A stretch of DNA of 5,902 nt from JAICWP01 sp035935775 (GTDB lineage Bacteria; Acidobacteriota; Terriglobia; Terriglobales; Acidobacteriaceae). The position numbers were made by a program, and so were the translations under genes. Below are positions 1 to 5,548 of the stretch, one piece after another (within the stretch, counting starts at the first letter, position 1; every line of letters begins with the position of its first letter). The DNA lies in the NCBI GenBank assembly GCA_035935775.1, contig DASYWT010000473.1, forward strand, positions 1-5,902, written 5' to 3'. The notes below the pieces were generated by a model. It made no database searches, was not told the DNA's origin, and saw only the letters and a list, made by a program, of their open reading frames with translations.

Positions 1-1314
1 GGGGAACCAGTAGTAGGTGGCGGCGAAGATGCCGAAGATGGCCGCCACGCCCATGATCAGGTGGAAGTGAGCCACCACGAAGTAGGTGTCGTGCAGCGGG
101 ATGTCAATGGCCGGCTGCGCCAGGAAGGGGCCGCTTAATCCGCCGGAAACGAACAGCGAGACGAACCCGATGGCGAACAGCATGGGCGGGGTAAAGCGGA
201 TCTTGCCCTTCCACATGGTGCCCAGCCAGTTAAACGTCTTGATGGCCGAAGGCACGCCGATAGCCATAGTCATGAAGGAGAAGGCAAAGGCCGAGTAGGG
301 GCTCATGCCGCTCATGAACATATGGTGGCCCCAGACCATGAATCCCAGGATGCCGATGGCCATCATGGCGTACACCATCGCCCGGTAGCCGAAGATAGGT
401 TTGCGGGAGAAGGTGGAAAGCAGCTGCGAAGCTACGCCCATGCCGGGCAGGATGGCGATGTACACCTCGGGATGGCCGAAAAACCAGAACAGGTGCTGCC
501 ACAACAAAGGCGAGCCCCCGCTATGCTGCACCGGCACACCGCTGACCACCAACCCTCCGGGCACGAAGAAGCTGGTGCCCAGGTTGCGGTCCATGAGCAG
601 CAGAATGCCGCCAGCCAGCAGCACGCCGAAAGCCAGCAGGCCAAGAATGGCCGTGATAAACCACGACCAGCAGGTTAGAGGCATGCGCATCAGGGTCATG
701 CCTTTGGCACGCAGGTCCAGCGTGGTGGTGATGAAGTTCAGCGCGCCCATCATGGAGGCGACGCAGAACAGTGCGATGCTTATCAACCACAGATCTTCAC
801 CCAGGCCCTCGCCCGGTCCGGCCAGGGGGATAGCGCTCAGCGTGGGGTAGTTAGTCCAGCCCGAGAGCGGCGCGCCGCCAGCCACAAAGAAAGCCGAGAT
901 CATCACCGCAAACGACAGGAACGTGGTCCAGAAGGAGAGCATGTTCAGAGTGGGGAAGGCCATGTCCGGCGCCCCAATCTGGATGGGCAGAAAGTAGTTG
1001 CCGAAGCCGCTCTGCGGAGCCGTGGTGAGCACGAAGAAGACCATGATGGTGCCGTGCATGGTCATCAGCGTCAGGTACTGCTCCGGCTTGATGGCGCCGA
1101 AAAAGGGAATGGAGGCGTCCGGCCACACCATGTGAATGCGCATGGCCAGGGAAAGAATCATGCCCACACAAACGGCACTCAGAGCCAGGAAGTAGTACTG
1201 GATGCCGATGACCTTATGGTCCAGACTGAAGATGTATTTACGGATAAATCCGGTCGGAGCGTGTCCGGGAACCGCGGCCGGTGCACTCCCTGCCGGGCCG
1301 TGTGCCTGCGTCAT
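1..1314 (-). CDS. coxA: Cytochrome c oxidase subunit I, A1-type heme-copper oxidase (3' end outside window)
   Basis: This is the catalytic subunit of an aa3-type terminal oxidase, an inner-membrane protein that reduces O2 to water and pumps protons. The frame is open from the ATG at 1314 to the window edge and gives the first 438 residues; family members usually have about 530-560, so the C-terminal helices lie outside. All cofactor ligands in this part are present: H87 and H418 for low-spin heme a, H416 for heme a3, and H281, H330 and H331 for CuB. Y285, four residues after H281 in the motif HPEVY, is the expected cross-linked tyrosine. E283 and D117 (motif GAPDMAFP) mark a D-channel and K359 (PSAIKTF) a K-channel, which makes it A1-type. 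In the K-channel motif the usual PTG is PSA, so serine replaces threonine. The ATG overlaps the coxB stop (ATGA), with GGGAGG (1325-1330) ten bases upstream inside coxB. Confidence 0.97.
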   Translation of the reverse strand, partial: MTQAHGPAGSAPAAVPGHAPTGFIRKYIFSLDHKVIGIQYYFLALSAVCVGMILSLAMRIHMVWPDASIPFFGAIKPEQYLTLMTMHGTIMVFFVLTTAPQSGFGNYFLPIQIGAPDMAFPTLNMLSFWTTFLSFAVMISAFFVAGGAPLSGWTNYPTLSAIPLAGPGEGLGEDLWLISIALFCVASMMGALNFITTTLDLRAKGMTLMRMPLTCWSWFITAILGLLAFGVLLAGGILLLMDRNLGTSFFVPGGLVVSGVPVQHSGGSPLLWQHLFWFFGHPEVYIAILPGMGVASQLLSTFSRKPIFGYRAMVYAMMAIGILGFMVWGHHMFMSGMSPYSAFAFSFMTMAIGVPSAIKTFNWLGTMWKGKIRFTPPMLFAIGFVSLFVSGGLSGPFLAQPAIDIPLHDTYFVVAHFHLIMGVAAIFGIFAATYYWFP

Positions 1315-2114
1315 TGTTTATCAGCCTCCCGTCCCGCCAACCATTTTTCGAAATCCTGTTCGCTCACCACCCGCATGATGCCGTGCATTTTGTAGTGCCC
1401 CAGGCCGCAAAGCTCGGCGCAAGCGATTTCATAGTCGCCGGTTTGCTCGGGGCGGAAGTGCATGTGGATCATCAGCCCAGGCACGGCGTCCTGCTTGAAG
1501 CGCATGGCGGGAACAAAAAAGCTGTGAATCACATCCTGGGCGCGCAAGGTGAGGTCCACTTCGCGGTTGACCGGAAGCTCCATGATGCCGCTTACCACAT
1601 CATCCTTGGAAGCCGGGTCGGCCGGATCCACCCCCAGGGCGCTGAGGCCGCCCAGAGAAGCATCCTCCAGCTCCGGCCGCGTGTTTCCGAATTTATCGTC
1701 CGGTCCGGGATAGCGGAAGTACCAGGCGAACTGCAAGCCTGTAACCTCCACTTTCATGGCACCCTGGTCGGCGGGCCGGAAACGCTCGGCTGCCCAGATG
1801 GGGCTGCCGATGGCATTCAGTCCCAGAAAAAGGATTGCTGTCAGTACCGTCCAGGTTAGCTCCAGCTTGTTGTTGCCATGCGAATAACTGGCTTTGCGGC
1901 TGTCGCCCCGGTCGCGAAAGCGCCACGCGGCCAGCCCCAGGGTTACCTGAGCAGCCACGAAGACCACGCCCATGGCGATGAAAGTCAGGTGCCACTGGTG
2001 GTCAATGTAGGGAGCGCTTGCCGAAATTGCGTGTGGCCACCAGGCGTGGGCTACGAAGAAGTAGGAACTGAAGAAGGTGATTAGCCAGATAATCAGCAGT
2101 AGTGCCAGGCCCAT
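1311..2114 (-). CDS. coxB: Cytochrome c oxidase subunit II with CuA centre
   Basis: This subunit accepts electrons on the periplasmic side through the binuclear CuA centre and passes them to heme a of subunit I. It has 267 residues. The CuA ligands are complete: H197 (IHSFFVP), then C232, E234, C236, H240 and M243 in CAELCGLGHYKMHG. The aromatic electron-entry segment is QFAWYFRYPG (residues 128-137). Hydrophobic segments lie at about 3-22, 43-64 and 88-108. The first ends in an AHA signal-peptidase-like site, so the mature protein may keep the usual two helices, although the extreme N-terminus lacks basic residues. The protein ends 24 residues after the last copper ligand, with no fused cytochrome c domain, so this is not a caa3-type subunit. 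There is no lipobox cysteine. The ATG at 2114 follows GGGAGG (2122-2127) with a 7-base gap. A 234-base spacer separates it from the multiheme gene, so it may have its own promoter. Confidence 0.97.
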   Translation of the reverse strand: MGLALLLIIWLITFFSSYFFVAHAWWPHAISASAPYIDHQWHLTFIAMGVVFVAAQVTLGLAAWRFRDRGDSRKASYSHGNNKLELTWTVLTAILFLGLNAIGSPIWAAERFRPADQGAMKVEVTGLQFAWYFRYPGPDDKFGNTRPELEDASLGGLSALGVDPADPASKDDVVSGIMELPVNREVDLTLRAQDVIHSFFVPAMRFKQDAVPGLMIHMHFRPEQTGDYEIACAELCGLGHYKMHGIMRVVSEQDFEKWLAGREADKQ

Positions 2115-2200
2115 CCCCTCGCCTCCCAGGTTCGAAAATTGCGCTGCAAAAACCCTTGTTGTGAGCGCGCGAAATTCGGAGTTGCTTGTTGGGCCGGAAG

Positions 2201-2229
2201 TGTATCACAGGGGAGTGTGAGGGAAGCAA
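2201..2229 (-). promoter_or_regulatory. Candidate sigma70-like promoter for coxBA
   Basis: Read on the minus strand, TTGCTT (2224-2229) and GATACA (2201-2206) are separated by exactly 17 bases, and a TG lies one base upstream of the -10 box (TGTGATACA), as in extended -10 promoters. Each hexamer matches only three of six consensus positions. Its position, about 90 bases before the coxB ATG and downstream of the hairpin that follows the multiheme gene, makes an independent coxBA promoter plausible. This is pattern matching only. Confidence 0.25.
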
Positions 2230-2284
2230 GAGGAGAGGTGAAGGGGAGTCTATGAAAAGAAATCTGCTGAGAGGGGCGGAAAAG
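2210..2284. other. Purine-rich (plus) / pyrimidine-rich (minus) spacer tract
   Basis: The plus strand here is very purine-rich; for example, 2210-2260 contains only eight pyrimidines in 51 bases. The transcribed minus strand is correspondingly a C/T-rich stretch between the hairpin and coxB. No open reading frame with family-like features lies in it. It could be a low-structure 5' leader, a protein-binding tract or a simple compositional relic. Confidence 0.5.
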
Positions 2285-2365
2285 TAGCTGGTAGCTAGTA
2301 GTTGGTAGTTGGAGCTTGGCACCGACACGAACTACCAGCTACCACCTACTAACTACCGCTTTTCC
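2278..2365. repeat. Inverted array of 7-base repeats forming a long imperfect hairpin
   Basis: The left arm (2278-2310) is built of 7-base units of the form GTAGYTR: GTAGCTG, GTAGCTA, GTAGTTG, and a last partial unit GTAGTT. The right arm (2330-2365) carries the complementary family, with ACTACCA, GCTACCA, CCTACTA and ACTACCG. Both arms end in matching GGAAAAG / CTTTTCC heptamers. The arms fold into a stem of about 33-36 bases with scattered mismatches and a 19-base loop (2311-2329). On the minus strand the stem's downstream side ends in a short TTTT. The multiheme gene's TAG (2349-2351) lies inside the right arm. It could act as a terminator or attenuator between the bc and cox genes, an mRNA 3'-end stabiliser, or simply be a dispersed genomic repeat. 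Confidence 0.8.
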
Positions 2366-3602
2366 CGTTTTTCTCGATCTCCCGAATATAGAGTTTCAGG
2401 GCCGCCACCACGAACACAATCGCCACCAGCGACATGCCGAGGCCGGTGCGGCGATAGTCGCGCTCACGCAGGGCGCCTTGGCCTTCGCCGAAGGTTTTGG
2501 CGGTGATCTTCAGCCCGGAATCCACGTCGGCGCGCACTGGAGCTGCGGCGAAAGTGTGCACGCTCACGCGCGCCTTGGTGAGCGCGTCGCGTGCCTGGTC
2601 CTGCTCCAGGCGCGCCTGGCTCACCTCCATGCCGGAAGATTCAGCCCGGTTCAGGATGCGGTCGGAGCGCGTTATCGAAGCTTCCAGCCCGGAAACCTGC
2701 TGCTGCAAGTCGCCGGCAACTTTGTAACCAGCGTCGCCTTGAGTGTGGCAGTTGGTGCAGACCGACTGCGCACTGGTACCCAGCATAGCGTCGCCGGGCT
2801 TGCTGATCCCGTGATTGCTATGGCAGGTCACACAGCCGGGCAGACCCGCCGAGGCAAAGGCCGCCTTATGCGGGCTGGCGTCGAAGAGTTGCGCCTGGAA
2901 AACGTGGCAGGTGGAGCAGACGTTCGCCACCGAACCCACGCCCGGCGGCGTCGCCCCATGGTTTCCGTGGCAAGTCGTACAGGTGGGGGCGCTCAGGTCG
3001 CCCCGTTCAACCATGGCCTCATGATGCACGCTGGTTTTATAGGAGGCGAACTGATTGGTGGGAATCTTGTAAGCCGCCATGTATTGCGTATCGCCGTGGC
3101 AACGGGAGCAGGTGGTGGCGATGTTCAGGGGGTGAACCTTGGAGCGGGTATCGCTGGCCGGACGCAGGTCGTGGACGCCATGGCAGTCGGTGCAGACCGC
3201 TACCTTGGTGTCGCCTGCCGCCAGTCGCTTGCCGTGGACGCTGGTCTGGTACTGGCTGAGCTGGTCAGTGCGCAGCGACGGATTGTACTGGCGCATGAAC
3301 CCGGGGTCGGAATGGCAGGAGCCGCACAGCTTGGGCACGGCGGCGCGCTCAATTCTGCCTTTGAAGCCGGCGGCCTTGCTCATAGCACTCTCGTCAGTTT
3401 TGCTGGGATCGCCGCCGTGGCAGCTGGCGCAGGTGAGACCCTTCTGGGCGTGAATGTCCTGAGCGAATTGCTCCGGGGTAACGTGCAGTTCACCCTCCAG
3501 CGCGGAATGGCAATCCACGCAGCTATTGGGCTGCTGCCCCTGGGTCAGCGTGACCGCTGCCGCGAGCACGAGTACCGCACCGAGGCTTCTATTTAGCCGC
3601 AT
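2349..3602 (-). CDS. Membrane-anchored nonaheme cytochrome c, bc-complex associated
   Basis: This is a 417-residue periplasmic electron carrier with nine CXXCH heme-c sites, starting at residues 28, 58, 93, 137, 165, 208, 229, 257 and 282. A Sec-type signal peptide covers about residues 1-22. Residues 117-286 contain three tandem two-heme modules, each with a histidine (H123, H193, H245), then CXXCH, a second histidine seven residues after its first cysteine (H144, H215, H264), then another CXXCH. These extra histidines are likely distal heme ligands. A charged, probably helical or coiled-coil stretch spans about 295-345, and a hydrophobic anchor about 387-406 is followed by a short basic/acidic cytoplasmic tail. 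The start ATG overlaps the end of cytochrome b by 14 bases, implying coupled translation. In this position a typical bc1 operon has cytochrome c1, so it probably takes electrons from the Rieske protein and hands them towards CuA. I do not recognise a gene name. The last residues and the stop fall in the adjacent repeat. Confidence 0.95.
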   Translation of the reverse strand: MRLNRSLGAVLVLAAAVTLTQGQQPNSCVDCHSALEGELHVTPEQFAQDIHAQKGLTCASCHGGDPSKTDESAMSKAAGFKGRIERAAVPKLCGSCHSDPGFMRQYNPSLRTDQLSQYQTSVHGKRLAAGDTKVAVCTDCHGVHDLRPASDTRSKVHPLNIATTCSRCHGDTQYMAAYKIPTNQFASYKTSVHHEAMVERGDLSAPTCTTCHGNHGATPPGVGSVANVCSTCHVFQAQLFDASPHKAAFASAGLPGCVTCHSNHGISKPGDAMLGTSAQSVCTNCHTQGDAGYKVAGDLQQQVSGLEASITRSDRILNRAESSGMEVSQARLEQDQARDALTKARVSVHTFAAAPVRADVDSGLKITAKTFGEGQGALRERDYRRTGLGMSLVAIVFVVAALKLYIREIEKNGKSGS

Positions 3603-4668
3603 AACCGTATGCCGTCATGGTTCCCATGTAAGCCACCACGAACATGGCCGCTCCCGTGACCAGCCGCTGTGTCCGCTTGGTGCCGTCCAGGAAGGGCACC
3701 AGCAACCAGATCAGCCCGGCCAGGGAAAAAGTAAGAATGCCCACCACCTCGCCATCCAGCATGCCCAGCTTGGCGGGAATGAGCTTGAGCGTCTGGAACA
3801 TGAACAGGAAGTACCACTCCGGCTTGATACCGGCGGGAGCGGGGGCAAAAGGATCGGCCTTAGTGCCCAGGCCCCAGGGCGAAAACGCAGCCAGGGCGCC
3901 CAGCACACCAAGAGCGATGTACCACGCCATCAGTTCGCGCAACAGGAAGTTGGGGAAAAAGCGCATCTCGCGCTTCTCCGGTGGCAGGGCTCTCCATTCC
4001 GGCTCAATCCGCGACGGCACGCTGATGCCGAAGCGCTGGATCAAGAGCAGGTGAACGCCCACCAGCAGAGTGGTCAGCCCAGGCAGTACCGCCACGTGGA
4101 AGCCGAAGAACCGGCTCAGCGTGGCTCCGGTCACCTCCTCGCCGCCGCGCAGGAAAATCATCAGGCGATGGCCAACGAAGGGCACCTGGCCGGCAATATC
4201 GGTCCCAACCTTGGTGGCGAAAAAAGCCAGCGTGTTCCAGGGCAGCAGGTAGCCACTGAAGCCGAAGCCCATGGCCAGGAATAGCAGCAGCATGCCGCTC
4301 ACCCAGGTCAGCTCGCGCGGCTTGCGGTAGGCGCGCAGGAACACCACGCTGAACATGTGCAGAAAAGCGGTAAAGATCATCAGGTTGGCGGCCCAGGAGT
4401 GAACCGAGCGTACCAGCCATCCGAACTGCACCTGTGTTATCAGGTACTGCACGCTCTCGAACGCTTCGTTGGCGCTGGGCCGGTAGTAAAGCAGCAGCAG
4501 GATGCCGGTGCATACCTGCACGCCGAAGAGAAACAGGGTGATGCCGCCGAGGAAATACCAGTAGGAATAGCGATGGATCGGGACGGTTTTGTGGCGGAGC
4601 GGAGCGAGCAATTCCTCCCAGCCGAAACGTTCATCCAGCCAGTTTCGGACCCGAGCCAGCGGAGCCAT
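3589..4668 (-). CDS. qcrB: Cytochrome b of a Rieske/cytochrome b complex (fused b6 + subunit IV)
   Basis: This is the quinol-oxidising membrane core of a bc-type complex, 359 residues with about seven transmembrane helices (about 38-62, 88-112, 123-143, 190-212, 246-264, 307-327 and 336-356). Bis-histidine ligands for two b hemes are H90/H104 and H191/H206. The 15-residue spacing of the second pair is b6f-like, where mitochondrial-type cytochrome b has 14. The Qo-site PEWY is at 283-286. The length and three C-terminal helices show the b6 and subunit IV halves in a single chain, without the eighth helix of bc1 cytochrome b. The cysteine that attaches heme c_n in b6f and its Firmicute relatives, expected just before LGG, is F39, so that heme is probably not covalently bound; an unrelated cysteine sits at 53. 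The ATG directly follows the Rieske stop (TAGATG), with GGGAGG (4674-4679) five bases upstream. Its 3' end overlaps the multiheme gene. Confidence 0.96.
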   Translation of the reverse strand: MAPLARVRNWLDERFGWEELLAPLRHKTVPIHRYSYWYFLGGITLFLFGVQVCTGILLLLYYRPSANEAFESVQYLITQVQFGWLVRSVHSWAANLMIFTAFLHMFSVVFLRAYRKPRELTWVSGMLLLFLAMGFGFSGYLLPWNTLAFFATKVGTDIAGQVPFVGHRLMIFLRGGEEVTGATLSRFFGFHVAVLPGLTTLLVGVHLLLIQRFGISVPSRIEPEWRALPPEKREMRFFPNFLLRELMAWYIALGVLGALAAFSPWGLGTKADPFAPAPAGIKPEWYFLFMFQTLKLIPAKLGMLDGEVVGILTFSLAGLIWLLVPFLDGTKRTQRLVTGAAMFVVAYMGTMTAYGYAAK

Positions 4669-5133
4669 CTATGCCTCCCGCCGGCGGCTGACGATGATTT
4701 CGTCGCCGCGGACGTGTACGTCGTATTGCTCCAGCGGCCGCGGCGGCGGTCCCGACAGGTTGCGGCCGGCCAGGTCATACATGCCGTTATGGCAGGCGCA
4801 CCACACCTGGCGCAGGTCCCCGCGATATTGCACGGTGCAGCTCAGGTGCGTGCAGGTGGCCGAGAGTGCGCGGTACTGGCCGTCGGTTCCGAGCATCAGC
4901 AGGCCGGGTCGGCTGCCGAAGCGGAAGATCTTGCCGCTGTTGGGCCGCAGCTCGCCCACCTTGCCGGCCACCACCGTATCGCCTCCCATATCGGTGAGGC
5001 TGGGCGGCACCAGGTAGCGCAAGACGGGATAGATAAACGACAGGGCCGAGGCAAACAGCCCGCCGCCCAGCAGCATGCCTAAGAACCGCCGCCGGGCCGG
5101 CGATGCCACTTGTGTTTCTTGTGCAGAGTGCAT
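4669..5133 (-). CDS. qcrA: Rieske [2Fe-2S] protein, Tat-exported, of the cytochrome b complex
   Basis: This 154-residue iron-sulfur protein takes one electron from quinol at the Qo site. The N-terminus has a twin-arginine motif (ARRRFLG, residues 13-19) followed by a hydrophobic helix at about 18-42 that would remain as the membrane anchor. Box I is CTHLSC (94-99) and box II is CACHNG (112-117). By family rules C94, H96, C112 and H115 bind the cluster, and C99-C114 form the stabilising disulfide. Box II departs from the classic CPCHGSxY: proline is alanine, glycine is asparagine, and the serine that raises the redox potential is G117, while Y119 is kept. This fits a lower-potential, menaquinol-linked protein (inference). 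The ATG at 5133 is chosen because later starts would lose the Tat signal; a GAGGA lies only two bases upstream. It begins 9 bases after the small membrane-protein gene and ends flush against cytochrome b. Confidence 0.96.
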   Translation of the reverse strand: MHSAQETQVASPARRRFLGMLLGGGLFASALSFIYPVLRYLVPPSLTDMGGDTVVAGKVGELRPNSGKIFRFGSRPGLLMLGTDGQYRALSATCTHLSCTVQYRGDLRQVWCACHNGMYDLAGRNLSGPPPRPLEQYDVHVRGDEIIVSRRREA

Positions 5134-5142
5134 AGTCCTCGC

Positions 5143-5370
5143 CTAGTGTTTGCGGCCGGCTGCCGACCTGACCGCCGGGCGCTCCGAAAAGGTTCCGGCG
5201 CGCCAGATGATCCATCCCAGCAGCACCCCGAAACCTACAAACCAGATACAGGTTCCAGTCATCCAGTAAACCCAGGTCAATTCACCTTCCGAGCCGGTAA
5301 GAAACAGGATTGCTCCCGCTACCAGCATGCCGAGGCCCGCAAACCCGATCACATCCGTGCGGCGGAGCAT
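5143..5370 (-). CDS. Small two-helix membrane protein heading the bc operon, function unknown
   Basis: This is a 75-residue protein that I do not recognise as a named family. It has a short basic N-terminus (MLRR), a hydrophobic helix at about 7-25, a short acidic turn (GSEGE), a second tryptophan-rich helix at about 34-56, and a basic C-terminal tail (many R/K, ending RKH). By the positive-inside rule both ends face the cytoplasm. No cofactor-binding motif is visible; one cysteine (C41) lies in the second helix. The gene is credible because it has the strongest ribosome-binding site in the window, AAGGAGG six bases before ATG, and lies 9 bases upstream of the Rieske gene in the same direction. 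Candidate roles, by position only, are an accessory subunit or assembly factor of the Rieske/cytochrome b complex. Confidence 0.82.
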   Translation of the reverse strand: MLRRTDVIGFAGLGMLVAGAILFLTGSEGELTWVYWMTGTCIWFVGFGVLLGWIIWRAGTFSERPAVRSAAGRKH

Positions 5371-5376
5371 GACCGG

Positions 5377-5383
5377 CCTCCTT
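5377..5383 (-). promoter_or_regulatory. Consensus Shine-Dalgarno AAGGAGG
   Basis: On the minus strand AAGGAGG is separated by six bases from the ATG of the 75-residue membrane protein. It is a full match to the anti-Shine-Dalgarno complement and decides the start of this otherwise unrecognised small gene. It also suggests that the operon's first cistron is translated efficiently. Confidence 0.75.
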
Positions 5384-5436
5384 GGTTGCGTGTCCGGCGG
5401 CAGCGGTACCGGGCGGACAAGCGCGGCCCAGATTTG

Positions 5437-5452
5437 TCACAGTCTGGTGTGA
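5437..5452. promoter_or_regulatory. Possible operator dyad TCACA-N6-TGTGA
   Basis: Two perfectly complementary 5-base half-sites (5437-5441 and 5448-5452) are spaced by six bases, about 65 bases upstream of the first gene of the respiratory operon. This is the geometry of a dimeric regulator site. The order of the half-sites is reversed relative to a CRP/FNR consensus, so no specific regulator is proposed. Confidence 0.22.
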
Positions 5453-5462
5453 TGTTATGCCG

Positions 5463-5479
5463 CAGGGCATCACGCCCTG
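5463..5479. repeat. Short hairpin in operon leader/promoter region
   Basis: CAGGGC (5463-5468) and GCCCTG (5474-5479) are a perfect 6-base inverted repeat around a 5-base loop, with a possible extra G-T pair outside. No run of T follows on either strand, so it is not a standard intrinsic terminator. It could form in the leader RNA if transcription starts upstream of it. Confidence 0.4.
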
Positions 5480-5548
5480 TCTGTGGCCGAGATCACTTTC
5501 CGGTTGTGGCCTGGATCACCATTCGTTGTGACAAGGGAAGGTTGTCAG

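Noticed and set aside
1281..1859. A 192-codon plus-strand frame opposite coxB
   Set aside because: It is antisense to the CuA domain and spans the coxA/coxB junction; no domain or initiation signal supports it.
2002..2328. A 108-codon minus-strand frame across the spacer upstream of coxB
   Set aside because: It begins with a translated heptamer repeat (SNYQLLATSY), passes through the pyrimidine-rich tract and ends inside coxB in another frame. It is repeat translation, not a gene.
2745..3254. CRISPR-like or tandem DNA repeat array in the multiheme gene
   Set aside because: The periodicity is at protein level (CXXCH modules) with divergent DNA and unequal spacing, so it is a domain duplication, not a CRISPR array.
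2316..3596. A 426-codon open frame on the plus strand opposite the multiheme cytochrome gene
   Set aside because: It is fully antisense to a gene with nine CXXCH motifs, has an alanine/glycine-rich low-complexity product without recognisable domains, and its start lies in the repeat hairpin. It is explained by GC-rich codon bias.
3526..5082. Long plus-strand open frames opposite cytochrome b and Rieske (252 and 241 codons)
   Set aside because: They are mirror frames of conserved genes, with no motifs or ribosome-binding sites, rich in Gln/His/Arg as typical for antisense shadows.
5520..5548. Possible promoter on the minus strand: CTGACA (5543-5548) with a -10 about 16-17 bases downstream
   Set aside because: The -35 is good but the best -10 candidate (ACGAAT) matches only three of six and lacks the key second-position A, so it is not supported as a feature.
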